This document shows, piece after piece, positions 43,578 to 54,955 of a DNA stretch of 64,000 bases (position 1 is the stretch's first letter; every line of letters begins with the position of its first letter). The stretch covers positions 4,712,001 to 4,776,000 of the forward strand of contig NC_085108.1 in NCBI RefSeq assembly GCF_030269925.1, read 5' to 3'. The DNA comes from Bombyx mori. Its lineage: Eukaryota > Arthropoda > Insecta > Lepidoptera > Bombycidae. The notes beneath the pieces were generated by a model that saw only the letters and a list, made by a program, of their open reading frames with translations, did not search any database and had not been told where the DNA came from. The translations under genes and the position numbers were made by a program.

Positions 43578-43866
43578 CTATCTGACCCGGCAGACTTCGT
43601 AGTGCCTTAATCGATGAATAAAAGACCTAAGCTTTTGTATAAAATAAACTTAAAACAAACAAAAGGAATCCGTCCGACGGGGGACACATCAAAAGAAAAA
43701 GAAAATTGTTATTTTTATTTAATTTCGAGCATTTTTATATTTATCTACCTTTCAAACCTTCTCTGGACTTTTACAAATAATTCAAGACCAAAATTAGCCA
43801 AATCGGTCCAGCCGTTCTCGAGTTTTAGCGAGACTAACGAACAGCATTCATTTTTATATATATTGA
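43578..43866 (-). mobile_element. Helitron-like element (group H1), terminal base mutated
   Basis: The left end is CTATCTGACCCGGCAGAC, with CTAT in place of CTAG. The right end is TTTTTATATATATTGA. The interior matches 12219-12507. Confidence 0.75.
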
Positions 43867-44271
43867 AGATAGATAGAAGATTATTATTATTAATGCTGAT
43901 ATGGGAGACTCTCAATACAAAATACAATAATAGCTGGTTTAAGTGTGCTCTAAGCGCCGTGCGCCAACGAATACTCACGAAGACAGCCGAAAGCCCCCGA
44001 CCCTACATCGGACCAGAACCGCGGTGCTTTCATCCCTCTATTTAGCATTGTTAATCATTTTTTACTGCCAAAATTGACAGTTGGCATGAGTCGGGCCTTT
44101 TGCAGTTTTTTTTTTTTCAATAATGGCAACCCATTGTGCCATTGTTACGGGGAGGTCTAATAGGGGTTTGCGAAATTTTTTTTCCGCTCTCCCGAAATCG
44201 CAACACAGGTGAATTTGTAAAAGGGGTTCTTGTTGTTCTATATTTTTGGTTTGGACTGCTAGTGCGGTTTT

Positions 44272-44895
44272 TTTTTCTACCTATGCTGATAGCGTTCAGA
44301 GGCTATTTTAGCTTTACCCTAGCGTGTAGGTGAGTTCTTGGGGCTCAAACCGGAGTGTTGCTAACACTGGCCCTAGCAAGAACAGGTAAACACGTCATTA
44401 CTGATCTTCCCAATCCATTAACGGTGCTTTTAAGTACCTCAAGCACCGGTCACCGTCCTCGCCGAACCTGTCGCTTGCAACGAAGGTCTCGACGAGCAAA
44501 TTAGCCCATAGACACAGCCCACTCTCGCCGGATCTTCTCAGTGGGTCGCGTTTCTGATCCGGTTGTAAATTCTGTGAAGCACTGCTCTTACTAGGGCTAG
44601 TGTTAGCAACACTCCCGGTTTGAGCCCAATGAGCTCACCTACTCGTCAAGGAGAAGCTGAAATAGCCTCTCAAGGCTATCAGCATAGGTAGGGAAAAAAA
44701 AAGCAAGAGTAGTGCTTCGCAGAGTCTACCACCGGATCGGAAATGCGACCCACTGAGAAGATCCGGCCAGAAACTCAGTGGGCTAGTTTACTCTCCGAAC
44801 TCTTCGTCGCAAGCGACGGGTTCGACGAGAACAGTGATCGGTGCTTGAGGTACCTAAAAGCACCGTTAATCGATCCAGAGGATCCGTAATGACGT
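44272..44895 (-). mobile_element. Family B repeat (outer copy), split by a second copy
   Basis: The left part 44272-44385 and right part 44702-44895 join into one continuous minus-sense copy. The right part reaches GGATCCGTAATGACGTG. Confidence 0.87.
44386..44701 (+). mobile_element. Family B repeat nested in family B, with target duplication
   Basis: It is a plus-sense copy from CACGTCATTACTGATC to the A-tail GGTAGGGAAAAAAAA. AGCAAGAACAG (44375-44385) and AGCAAGAGTAG (44702-44712) flank it as an 11-bp target duplication with two later changes. Confidence 0.9.
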
Positions 44896-44914
44896 GAGCT
44901 AGTGTGCAGTGTTC

Positions 44915-45055
44915 GTTCAACACACGTAATTGTACTCAAATAAAGAGCAAACAAACCTGTTCATCACACGTATGTTTGCCTCAAGTAGGACTAGAACCCA
45001 CGACCCAGGGCACAGGATCGCACTACTACACCACCCAGTCAGTCAATACATGACA
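44915..45055 (-). mobile_element. tRNA-derived SINE of a third type
   Basis: The minus strand has GGGTGGTGTAGTAGTGCGAT (A-box region) and GTCGTGGGTTCTAGTCC (B-box with one change). GAACAGGTTTGTTTG and GAGTACAATTACG follow. It is not a tRNA gene because the acceptor stem is absent. Confidence 0.6.
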
Positions 45056-45301
45056 ATATCAACAATCACGTACAAATTACCCTTCATTGTACTACAAAAA
45101 AAACACACACACATTATTATTGACATTTCTGTTATTTTTCCCACAATTCAAATGAGATGCGTGCACATGAATTACTGAACGATTTGCTAAACAAATTGTT
45201 TAACAATCAGAAGCAATTGTTAAAAGGCCTTCGATATCAAGGTTGGACAGGCAAAGTCGGGTAGCAAACGGAACTATGGCGATTGATAGATGAACTGGTG
45301 G

Positions 45302-45547
45302 TTTTACTGGTGGTAGGACCTCTTGTGAGTCAGCACGGGTAGGTACCACCACCCCGCCTATTTCTGCCGTGAAGCAGTAACGCGTTTCGGTTTGTAGAGT
45401 GGGGCAGCCGTTGTAACTGTACTGAGACCTTAGAGCTTATATCTCAAGGTGGGTGGCGCATTTACGTTGTAGATGCCTATGGGTTCCAGTAACCATTTAA
45501 CGCCAGGTGGGTTGTGAGCTTGTCTACCCATCTAAGAAATAAAAAAA
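45302..45547 (+). mobile_element. Bm1-type SINE, body only
   Basis: TTTTACTGGTGGTAGGACC runs to CCCATCTAAGAAATAAAAAA. Confidence 0.93.
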
Positions 45548-45987
45548 TGACTCTAAATTTAACAGAACTTAACTTAATTCGCAAGGTATACTTACATGAC
45601 TTTTTCTCTTCAATAGGGTGAATGAACTGACCTAGTGTAAGGTTAATTGATGTCTATAGATTACAAGTACAGAACGTGAATGCCATCGCCAACAATAATG
45701 GAAGGGTGAGAGAGGGGGCTTAGTTAGTACTTTAAGGCATACGCTTGATTTAAAAGAGACGGAAAGAGTACGTCTGTCCTTTTCTAAAATAAAAGATAGT
45801 GTTTATTTTTCTAAGCTGTTAGAATACATGTTTATAAGTAGTTTGAAGTATAAAACAAATGTTCTTAAAGATTTTAATTAAGCCACCACAATTATAAAGG
45901 TATGGTATATTCTAAGGATACATTAGATTCGGACCCTATAAACCATAGTGACATTCGCGTTGCCTCATCTAGGAATTCGGATAAATT
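45548..45987. other. No gene; worn SINE crumb
   Basis: GTAAGGTTAATTGATGTCTATAG at 45638 resembles an old SINE trace. Nothing else is recognised. Confidence 0.45.
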
Positions 45988-46247
45988 ACCGGTCACCGTT
46001 CTCGTCGAACCCATCGCTTGCGACGAAGGGCTTGAAGAGCGAATTAACTCATAGACACAGCCCACTGAGTTTCTCTCCGGATCTTCTCAGTGGGTCGCGT
46101 TTCCGATCCGGTGGTAGATTCTGCGAAGCACTGCTCTTGCTAGGGCCAGTGTTAGCATTACTCCGGTTTGAGCCCCGTGAGCTCACATACTAGTTAAGGT
46201 TACGCTGAAATAGCCTCTCAAGGCAATCAGGTTAGGTAGGGAAAAAA
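45988..46247 (+). mobile_element. Family B repeat with A-tail, 5'-truncated
   Basis: It runs from TTACCGGTCACCGTTCTCG to CAATCAGGTTAGGTAGGG and AAAAAAA. Confidence 0.82.
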
Positions 46248-46646
46248 AGTTTATATTCTTAACCACTTTTCGGCACTCAAAAACAGTACTACCACTACTG
46301 TCAGATTTCACACAAAAATAAACCAAAATAAGTCACAATTCGCTAAGCAGAAAGTGGCACACAAAAAAAACGCCTTGTAAAAACGCGCGATCATTGTACA
46401 CTAATGCGTTTTGGAAGAAGACATCACCACGGATTCTGTAAAGTCATCGTCCTAACAAACGAACGGGAGCTCGCTGTGTCCGGGAAAACGTCAAAACATT
46501 AATATTTCGATGAGTAATTAATGTTCTGTGTATGGAGAGTAAAACTAAGCACCATCTCGTATAGGAGACAAGTTGAAAAAGTGTCCACCTGTTAATAGCA
46601 AGCTATTTTTCGAAGACTCACCGAAATAGCGCTAGTGTTGGAAGTT
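46248..46646. other. No gene recognised, non-repetitive
   Basis: Moderately CpG-containing unique DNA (AACGCGCGATC, GAACGGGAGCTCGC). Confidence 0.45.
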
Positions 46647-46883
46647 TTTATTGCTTAGACGGTGGGACGATCTCACAGCCCAACTGGTGTTAGGTTACTG
46701 GAGCCCATAGACATCTACAACGTAAATACGCTACCCACCTTGAGATATAAGTTCTAAGGTCTCGAGTATAGTTACAACGGCTGCTTCACTCTTCAAACCG
46801 AAACGCATTACTATTTCACGGCAGAAATAGGAGGGGCGGTGGTATCTACCCGCGCGGACTCACAAGAGGTGCTACCACCAGTG
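46647..46883 (-). mobile_element. Bm1-type SINE, body only
   Basis: The reversed tail TTTTTATTGCTTAGACGG leads through the body to GTGCTACCACCAGT. Confidence 0.92.
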
Positions 46884-46886
46884 GAT

Positions 46887-47168
46887 TTTTTTGCTACCTA
46901 AGTTGGTAGCCTTTAGAGGCTATGCCAACGTAATCGAGCAAGTTGGCGAGCTCACGGGGCTCTAACCTGATGACGTTGCTAACACTAGCCCTAGCAAGAG
47001 CAGTCCTTCACAGAAGCTACCATCGCAGAGAAACTCAGTGGGCTGTCTCTGTGGATCAATTTACTCACCAAGCCCTTCATCGCAAGCGACGGGTTCGACG
47101 AGAACGGTGACCGGTGCTTGAGGTACATAAAGCCACCGATAGTGGATCAAGAGGTTCCGTAACGACGT
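46887..47168 (-). mobile_element. Family B repeat, nearly full with internal deletion
   Basis: Poly-T, then GCTACCTAAGTTGGTAGCC. CTACCATCGCAGAGAAACTC marks a deletion. The copy continues to GTAACGACGTG. It directly abuts the SINE to its left. Confidence 0.8.
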
Positions 47169-48239
47169 GTGTAGTGTGGTAGTTTATAATAATTCACATA
47201 GTCGTTATTATATTATTATGAGATCTGAAGCTATATTGTATGAAGGATATGCCGTCGTCCATAAAGACATGCATGCATACTTCGCGACTGATATAGACAA
47301 AATACATAAACTTAGATATTATTATGATGCTTTGATAGATGCTTAATATTGAACAACAACAAAAATTGTCTGCACTAAATATCTCATTGAAAAATTGGTT
47401 CAGTCTCGTCTTGGATAAGAACTGGAATAGCTTGGATTGAGGAGTTAGCAGCCAAATGGGAGAGAGGAGATTTGGTGGAGATATTTTGTCAAATTTGAGC
47501 TAAAGGCGTCACAAAATTCCGGTAATAACGCACCCAACAAAATTTTGATTGCGCAATCCTATTTAACATTAATTGAAGCGTTGGCTCAAAAGACTGGTAG
47601 CATCTATTCGCATGAAATACGAAATAACAGTCAAATAAACAATAAAATGTGAAAACCAATTTTGTTCGACGCTTTCGTTAACAAATATATAGAGATTTAT
47701 ATTTGTTATCCGTTGTAATAGCGATCTGAACTTTAGGACTTCGGTATTTAAGTCCTATTTGAGGGATCGTATAATTTCTATTTGAGCGTAGATTTAATTT
47801 TGTTGTCGTAAAAACCTCGATCCCGGTCTAACGAGGTGGGTTTTTAATTATTTTAAAGTCTGTGTGTGTTAATTTTTTTTTTTTTTTTTCGTTTTTTTTT
47901 TTTCTTTTTCGGCCCACGCTCCGCGGTCCCTTTGTCCGCGGCGCTTTGTACATATTTTTTTATCTGCTTTCGTTTGTATAATTTGTATAATGTCGTGTTA
48001 GCGCCATTTTCGAATGTTAGATCCTTTTTAAATGATCGTTTGTAATTTTTTTTTTCTTCGTTCGTTTCCGGTCTTCGATGATTTTTGTCTGATTTTTCTA
48101 TTTATTTATTTAATTAGTTGTTATGAATTGTTTTAAACATCACGACTAATGAGGTTGTAGACACTTTTATTTTATTTATGATTCAATAATGTTTCGAATC
48201 CCATTATCACGAGTAGACTGCAAATGCGAATGCGAATAA
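47169..48239. other. One kilobase without a recognised gene
   Basis: Poly-T tracts at 47872-47910 flank a GC-rich patch (CCACGCTCCGCGGTCCC). Around 47425-47500 one frame reads AWIEELAAKWERGDLVEIF, of unknown origin and without a start. Confidence 0.4.
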
Positions 48240-48484
48240 TTTTGGTGGTAGGACCTCTTGTGAGTCCGCGCGGGTAGGTACCATCACCCTGCCTATTTCT
48301 GCCGTGAAGCAGTAACGCGTTTCGGTTTGAAGGGTGGGGCAGCCGTTGTAACTATACTTGAGACCAACTTATATCTCAAGGTGGGTGGCGCATTTACGTT
48401 CTAGATGTCTATGGGCTCCAGTAACCACTTAACACGAGGTTGGCTGTGAGCTCGTCCACCCATCTAAGCAATAAATAAAAAAAA
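48240..48484 (+). mobile_element. Bm1-type SINE, body only
   Basis: TTTTGGTGGTAGGACC runs to CATCTAAGCAATAAATAAAA. A small deletion removes CTTAGAA. Confidence 0.92.
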
Positions 48485-48960
48485 GAATGATTATAGAAAC
48501 CAAAATAGTATTGGTATTACCTCTTAAATTGAAATTATAAGTACTCCTTTTGCTCACGCAGCCCGCATTCACCTGAACTCTCTCCAGATCATCCAATCCC
48601 ATTTTTGCAGGGTACATCATCAGTCAGAGCACCGCAGCAACTGAGAAATTTAAAAAATTTGTAACATTGTACAAAAAAATTATTTACGACCTCTATATTT
48701 TTTTTTTAATGACTTAAAATGAATTGCATTGCAGACACGACAAAATGGCAAATAATCGAAATCAAAACGAACTAAAAACCTATGGAGCGCACACTAAATC
48801 ATATTATAATACGTTACGGTCACAAATGACATTGTGTTACGGCAGTCCGACGCATACCGGTCCATCCGTGAACCATTGTAAGCATTTCACTTGGAGAAAG
48901 GACTATTGGGGCAAAAAAAAAAAAACAAAAACAAGAACTCTGTGAATCGTACGTCAGATC
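48485..48960. other. No gene recognised
   Basis: The 73-residue frame at 48724-48945 is Asn/Lys-rich without motifs and is probably chance. Confidence 0.45.
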
Positions 48961-49182
48961 TTTTTTTATTGCTTAGACGGTGGTGGTAGTGGTTATTGGA
49001 GCCCACAGACATCTACGACGTAAATGCGTCGACCACCTTGAGATGTAAGTTTTAAGGTCTCAGTATAGTTACAGCGGCTGCCCCGCCCTTCAAACCGAAA
49101 CGCATTACTGCTTCACGGCATAAATAGGCAGGGTAGTAGCGCCTACCCGCGCGGACTCACAAGAGGTCCTACCACCAGTAAA
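48961..49182 (-). mobile_element. Bm1-type SINE body with 3' deletion
   Basis: The reversed tail GCTTAGACGGTGGTGG jumps to TAGTGGTTATTGGAGCCC. It ends at GTCCTACCACCAGTAA. Confidence 0.9.
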
Positions 49183-49214
49183 CAAAATTAAGCGAATACA
49201 TTCTATTATAACCG

Positions 49215-49505
49215 CACTTTTACCTGATAGTCCTAGGTAGGCAGATAAGCAAAATCTCCACGTGATGGAGGCTGGTAGCATCGCTCAAGAATGTCAGATC
49301 AAGTCACTGCATAAAGCTGAGTAATCCTGCTTAAAGAAAAACATGTTATGGCGCTCTGGAAACACCGCGGCAACGAGTTAATTCCAAAGTCGGATGGTAG
49401 GTGGTAGAAAATATCACTGCAAACGCACTGTGGGTGAATAAAGCGGTTGCGAAGAAGGGAACACTGCTCGGATGGCGGTCGGTAGTATGATAAAAACGAG
49501 ATGAC
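49215..49505 (-). pseudogene. CR1/jockey-like LINE 3' end, heavily decayed
   Basis: The minus strand keeps the order of the 31108 copy: the CATCTCGTTTTTATCATAC start, the GTTTGCAGTGATATTTTC region, AACATGTTTTTCTTTAAGC and a partial 3' UTR. Multiple indels are present. Confidence 0.65.
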
Positions 49506-49755
49506 ATAACAAGACTTATAAAAACAGAGGATACATTGGTAAATTATTTCATAGATTTATGATACATTAAGCCCAGTGACTTTGTTGGGAGGTTTTTAAT
49601 AAGCTGTGTGGTTTGTTGAGTTTTGTTGTCATAACTAGCAAAGCCCGACTATGTTCTGCTTTGTCTACTACAAAACTAAATGCAGTGTATACAAAAATAA
49701 TTCATAAAGCACAAGCAATTAACAAAAACTTCCGTAAATTTATAAATTTTTTGCA

Positions 49756-50196
49756 GTCGTCGTGGCTTAAACGATAAGACGTCAGGTGCATTCGTGTTGC
49801 AGAGATGCACCGGTGTTCGAATCCCAGGCGGGTACCGATTTTTCTAATGAAATACGTAGGTACTCAACAAATGTTCACGATTGACTTCCACGGTGAAGGA
49901 AAAACATCGTGTAATAAAAATGAAACCCGCAAAATTATAATTTGCGTAATTACTGGTGGTGGGACCACTTGTGAGTCCGCGCGGATAGGTACCACCACCC
50001 CGCCTATTTCTGCCGTGAAGCAGTAATGCGTTTCGGTTTGAAGGGTGGGGCAGCCGTTGTAACTATACTGAGATCTTAGAACTTATATCTCAAGACGGGT
50101 AGCGCATTTACGTTGTAAATGTCTATGGGCTCCAGTAACCACTTAACACTAGGTGGGCTGTGAGCTAGTCCACCCGTCTAAGCAATAAAAAAAAAT
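49756..50196 (+). mobile_element. Bm1-type SINE, head plus body
   Basis: The head has a changed A-box (TGGCTTAAACG) and an intact B-box. The middle block and full body follow, with tail CTAAGCAATAAAAAAAAA. Confidence 0.92.
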
Positions 50197-50640
50197 TGTA
50201 CTTAATTTCGAATGAATGTAATAAAAATAAACAAGCGCTCATTCCAATCAAATCCTATTATTTTGTGCATCCAAAAACTTTAACATGTGTCCACGTGGCT
50301 CCGATTTCAGGATTACTCCGGATTCCTTAGCTCTGAATGTCTCCAGTCGAACATTCAAAACGATAATCCGTACAAAGAAATGACGCACTTCGTTTCACTT
50401 CACTTCGCTTCGCTTCACTTCATTACATTACGATTGAAATACCGTTTTGTTACTATTCATTTCGTATGTATAGGTTCTGTTGTCCGTAAAATTTACGGAA
50501 GTTTTTGTTAAATGTTATTTGGTTCGTGATATATATGCAACTATTTTTAAGCCGTGTCCAATAATTCATCTTTGAGATTAAGTTTTTTATTTTAAAATAT
50601 TCTCTACACGCAAAAGGTTAAGAAATCAATATTTTTCGTT
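50197..50640. other. No gene; CTTCACTTCGC simple repeat
   Basis: The part 50386-50425 is an imperfect CACTT/CGCTT pentamer run. The open frame across it is composition-driven. Confidence 0.5.
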
Positions 50641-50928
50641 TCTATATATAAAAATGAATTGCTGTTCGTTAGTCTCGCTAAAACTCGAGAACGGATGAAC
50701 CGATTTGGCCAATTTTGATCTTGAATTATTTGTGGAAGTCCAGAGAAGGTTTAAAAGGTAGATAAATATGAAAATGCTTGGAATTAAATAAAAATAACAA
50801 TTTTGTTTTTCCTTTGATGTGTCCCCCGTCGGACCGATTCCTTTTGTTTGTTTTAAGTTTATTTTATACAAAAGTTTAGGTCTTTTATTTATCGATTGAG
50901 ACACTACGAAGTCTGCCGGGTCAGCTAG
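50641..50928 (+). mobile_element. Helitron-like element (group H1)
   Basis: It starts TCTATATATAAAAATGAATT and ends GTCTGCCGGGTCAGCTAG followed by T. The interior is as in 11486-11776. Confidence 0.8.
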
Positions 50929-50963
50929 TATAATATAAAAATTCAATGAGTTCAGTATTTGTC

Positions 50964-51115
50964 GATCAGCGGGTCGCGTTTCCGATCCGGTGGTAGATTC
51001 TGGGAAGCACTGCTCTTGCTAGGGCTAGTGTTAGCCTAAGCCCTGTGAGCTCACCTAATCGTTCGGCAAATCTAGTATAACCCACCCAGCTTACTAGAAT
51101 AGGTCGCCGAAAAAG
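50964..51115 (+). mobile_element. Family B repeat, variant 3' end
   Basis: GCGGGTCGCGTTTCCGATCC through GTGAGCTCACCTAATCG, then a different terminal block (AATCTAGTATAACCC), which is also seen at 58490. Confidence 0.72.
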
Positions 51116-51287
51116 AATGCCTAAGGATATACAATGAAAGAAAGAATGAAATCGTCTAACAAAAAACAAATCCGGACAACATGAATGATGATAAAATTGC
51201 GTAATTAGTTGGCCTACTTAGCAGCACATTCACTCGCTCCGGATTTGAAGGTGTCAAATGGAGAATGTGTGTCTTAAAATGGATCGC

Positions 51288-51640
51288 GTGACAAAAACTT
51301 TGTACCCATTTTTACGGAAATTGCGTGGACAGAGGAATATGAAATTTCCCACACTTATAGAGCATATAGAGAAGAATGGAGTGCAGTATATAAATATTTC
51401 TTTTAATTATGTATAAAAAATACATTAAATCATTTTAATCAATAAAAAAACAATACACACACTACCATGTATTTGACACAAGACATATATAATTAGGTAT
51501 ATATATAATACTATTTGTTTATTGTCAAACTTTTGTTTGTCTGTGGTCAAATGGAGAATAGATTAATATTGTTTGTTTTTGATATTATTCGTCTATAGTG
51601 AAATCTGTGATTGAAGAAATATAACAGTCTTTGAGAATAA
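51288..51640 (+). mobile_element. Helitron-like element (group H3), 3'-truncated
   Basis: It shares ACAAAAACTTTGTACCC, CCACACTTATAGAG and TGTCTGTGGTCAAA with group H3, but the hairpin-CTAG end is missing. Family B starts soon after. Confidence 0.72.
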
Positions 51641-51653
51641 AGCTTCGACTATT

Positions 51654-51894
51654 TAACGATGCCTTTAAGTACCTCAAGCACCGGTCACCATCCTCGTCGA
51701 ACCTGTCACTTGCGACGAAGGACTCGACGAGTCAATTAACCCACAGACACAGCCCACTGAGTTTCTCTTCGGATCTTCTCAGTGGGTCGCGTTTCCGTTC
51801 TGGTGGCAGATTCCGCGAAGCACTGCTCTTGCTAGGGTTAGTGTTAGCAACGTCGTCCGGTTAGCTCAGCTTGTTAGGTTACGCTGAGATAGCC
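51654..51894 (+). mobile_element. Family B repeat, 5'-truncated
   Basis: TTAACGATGCCTTTAAGTACC through CTCGTCGAACCTGTCACTTG to GTTACGCTGAGATAGCCTC; no A-tail. Confidence 0.8.
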
Positions 51895-51975
51895 TCATGT
51901 CTCATGTCTCAAAGTGGGTGACGATATTCACGTTGTGATCGATACCTTTCGACGTTATTTTTTGTCATCTTTTCT

Positions 51976-52180
51976 TTTATTTATCGCTAAGATGCGTGCA
52001 CGAGCTCGCGGCCCACCTGATGTTAAGTGGTCACCGGAGGCCGTACACATGAAAAACTTGGATGCCGCCACCCACCTTGAGACATGAGTTCTAAGTCTCA
52101 GGTTTTACAGTACAACAGTAACACCCCTCAATACGAAATGCATTACTGCTTTACAGCAGAAATAGGTGGTGATACCCATC
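51976..52180 (-). mobile_element. Bm1-type SINE body, old subfamily
   Basis: It has the GCCGCCACCCACCTTGAGAC variant and the extra GGTTTTACAGTACAAC block also seen at 36779 and 60568. It is truncated at its 5' end. Confidence 0.8.
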
Positions 52181-52257
52181 ATAGTCTTTACGTTTCATCA
52201 TTTACCGGTATAGCTTGACATGTATCCAGTTCACTGTCATTTCAGAGCGATATCATT

Positions 52258-52437
52258 AGCCACTTAGTTTCCAGATCTTATCAGTGGGTCGCGATTCCGA
52301 TCCGGTGGTAGATTCAGCAAAGCACTGCTCTTACTAGGGCGGACGTTAGCTAATTGTCCCAGGCTGAGCCCTATGAGCTCACCTATCAGTCCGAGTATAG
52401 CTGGAACAGCTCCTTAGACCACCAGTTAGGGAAAAAA
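52258..52437 (+). mobile_element. Family B repeat, 3' part
   Basis: CCACTTAGTTTCCAGATCTT through GAGCCCTATGAGCTCACC to GGGAAAAAA. Confidence 0.75.
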
Positions 52438-52742
52438 GCGAAATCTCTTACGGATTCCAACACTGAAAGAAAGAAACATTTCAAAAGTCGGAGGTCAGCA
52501 CAGCTAATTTTTCTGGTCCATTCTCTTCTATCAGCCGTCATCTTAACCCTCCGTCCTCTTTCTGTCATATCGTCATTCACACACTCTATCGATGGCTTCT
52601 TCGGTCGACCTCTTCCCCCTCTACCTTGCACTACTATTTCCATACATCTCCTAGTCACATGCATCTTCTCTCTACGCATCACATGCCCATACCACGCTAA
52701 CCGTCCGCTCTTTAATTTGTAAATTACCGGGGCTACTTTCAC
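52438..52742 (-). pseudogene. RTE-like retrotransposon C-terminal fragment
   Basis: The minus-strand frame from 52742 reads KVAPVIYKLKSGRLAWYGHV, MRREKMHVTRRCMEI, GRGGRGRPKKPSIECVNDDM and TADRREWTRKISCADLR. This is the standard C-terminal region, lacking the catalytic RT part. The frame then runs into unrelated sequence at 52437. Confidence 0.85.
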
Positions 52743-52758
52743 ACTTCATCTGATATAA

Positions 52759-53168
52759 GTCGTCGTGGCGTAAAGGATAAGACGTCCGGTGCATTCGTGT
52801 TGAGCGATGCACCGGTGTTCGAATCCCAGGCGGGTACCAATTTTTCTAATGAAATACGTACTCAACAAATGTTCTCAATTGACTTCCACGGTGAAGGAAT
52901 AACATCGTGTAGTAAAAATCAAACCCGCAAATTTTAATTTGCGTAATTACTGGTGCTAGGACTTCTTGTGAGTCCGCGCGGGTAAGTACCACCACCCCGC
53001 AGTAATACGTTTCGGTTTGAAGGGTGGGGCAGCCGTTGTGACTATACTTGAGACCATAGAACTTATATCTCAAAGTAGGTGGTGCATTTACGTCGTAGAT
53101 GTCTATGGGCTCCAGTAACCACTTAACACTAGATGGGCTGTGAGCTCGTCCACCCATCTAAGCAATAA
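52759..53168 (+). mobile_element. Bm1-type SINE, head plus body
   Basis: The head has GTCGTCGTGGCGTAAAGG and an intact B-box. The middle block and body follow, with a small deletion at CCCCGCAGTAATACG. The tail is CTAAGCAATAAAATTAAA. Confidence 0.92.
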
Positions 53169-53800
53169 AATTAAATAAAAAATACGCATTCTCATTCAGT
53201 GATATACTCACTAATCTCAACAGAAACATTTCAAAAGTGTTTTTATGAAAAATAAATTCGATTTTTTCTTTAAATATAAACCCACCGAAGTACATGGTCC
53301 GGCTATGATATATACATAAAAAGATATCGCGTGCGTTCCGTCCGTACATGCCCCGTGTATAATTGTACATAATCTATGTGTTGGGATAATATAATTTACG
53401 TTTGGCGTGCGGTAATCACAGAGTGTGGTTCTCGCGTTCGACGTTGTATAGTGTGATGGAATTCGGTTTTGTATTCTTTAAATTTATAATGTATTTTTAT
53501 TATATCGACGCTTGAAAGGCAAATGTGACTAAGCGACAATAACTGCTTTATACATAAATGATAGGCAATAACCATATTCGATGCGCAAAAAAAAATATAT
53601 TTCTAGGTCTATTAAAATCATTTCAATCCTACAGCTAGATTCGTTAAATTTTTTTTTTTCAGGTATTTCAACTTCAAATCAGTCTATTGTAAAGTTTAAG
53701 CATTGTCGCTTAGTCACGTTTGCCTTTCAAGCGTCGATATGTTCTTTATTGAAAGTTATTTTTAATTCAAAATTTTGTTTTTAACCGACTTTATAACTGA
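53169..53800. other. No gene recognised
   Basis: The segment around 53510-53530 (CTTGAAAGGCAAATGTGACT) recurs inverted at 53714-53735, giving a 200-bp stem-loop possibility. No coding motif is present. Confidence 0.5.
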
Positions 53801-53897
53801 CTAGCGGCCCGCTCCGGCTCCGCTCGGATCTTTAACAAAATTTTCAACGATATTTGATGATGTTTTATTTTTTTTTAAATAAAAGAACACTTATTGC
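53801..53897 (-). mobile_element. Helitron-like 3' end fragment (group H2)
   Basis: The CTAG end CTAGCGGCCCGCTCCGGC runs to AAGAACACTTATTGC, where another repeat begins. Confidence 0.72.
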
Positions 53898-54082
53898 TAA
53901 AGATAAGAAAAATGGGATTCTTTGGAGGAGGCCTTTACCCTGAGGGGGTCCACATTAGAAAGACATTAAATTACATTAGTAGTAGATTTTTTATGGTTAC
54001 CTAGTAATATAATTATTAAATACTAAATTAATGAAGCTCTATCTCATTTTTTGTGGAATCAAATAAAGCTATTTTATTATAT
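53898..54082 (+). mobile_element. LINE C-terminal tip and 3' UTR
   Basis: AAAGATAAGAAAAATGGGATT encodes KDKKNGILWRRPLP and a stop, like the DKEIHGIL tip at 37230. It ends GAATCAAATAAAGC before the next Helitron. Confidence 0.6.
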
Positions 54083-54083
54083 A

Positions 54084-54514
54084 CTAGCAGCCCGCTCTGG
54101 CTCCGCTCGGGTCTTTAACAAAAACTTCAACGATATTTGACGTTGTTTTATTTTTTTTAAATAAAAGAACACTTAATGCGGCATAACTATAATACTTAGA
54201 CATAAGAATATGCTCTAGCGACACTTTTTGTGTTCTACAAAGTCGTAGTACATTATTTTATTCTATCATCAATGATTTTCGCAGGGCACGCGATGTAAAG
54301 AATAGTTTAGGTCATTTTTTTACACCTTGGGTTACATCATTGGAGTTTTAGTAAGGATCCCTCATTTTTTGCAAATAAGATTATAGACTATGTCACTCGA
54401 GAATAGTGTAGCTTCCAAGCAGTGAAAGAATTCTTCAAATCGGTTCAGTAGTTTCGGAGCCTATTCAATACAAACAAACAAACAAATCTCTCCTCTTTAT
54501 AATATAAAGTATAG
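54084..54514 (-). mobile_element. Helitron-like element (group H2)
   Basis: The CTAG end is in ATACTAGCAGCCCGC and the other end in TTTATAATATAAAGTATAG. The interior matches 2776-3219 closely. Confidence 0.8.
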
Positions 54515-54828
54515 TAATATGTAGTACTATATAGTATAGATGCGCTGGATGTTTCTGTCGCAAAGGAGGCCCGCGTAGTGGTTTAAGCAGTGGAACATTT
54601 ATTATACAGTATGATTACATCGAAGACTTCGATTAAAAGTTGGTAGATGGCCCAGGAGCGTGTAAACGTTCACGTTCAGTTCTCTATGTGCTCAAAGTCA
54701 AGTAACCACTCTGTAAAATAAATTACTAATTCGCCTAAAATTACGTTTTTAATTTTACCTCACTTTTGGATCACTCGCAATAATCAGGCTCGAAATTTAA
54801 AAATATTAAGATTTAAAAAAAAACTCAC

Positions 54829-54955
54829 CCCGTATGTTCCGAAGCTCGTCAGATGTAAAAACAATCGCGTTTCCTCCCGCGGTCCTGATTGAAGTATTAT
54901 TTCTGTGTACCGTCACCAAAAACAATACGAATCGGTCGGGTTTTTTTTTGCACAT
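54829..54955 (-). CDS. Candidate first coding exon of an unidentified gene
   Basis: The minus-strand ATG at 54955 opens 42 codons, beginning MCKKKPDRFVLFLVTVHRNN and continuing TSIRTAGGNAIVFTSDELRN. It ends in CGGG before a consensus donor GTGAGT (G at 54828). A TATA-like TTTATA lies about 80 bases upstream (55033-55039). No part of the stretch is repeated in the window. I do not recognise the protein. It could be an exon of a small gene or lncRNA, or a chance coincidence. No second exon was identified to its left. Confidence 0.25.

Noticed and set aside
43614..44045. 143-residue frame as a gene
   Set aside because: The first half is the Helitron H1 repeat; the same residues (NKRPKLLYKINLKQTKGI) occur at 11468-11752 and 50626-50946 in other copies.
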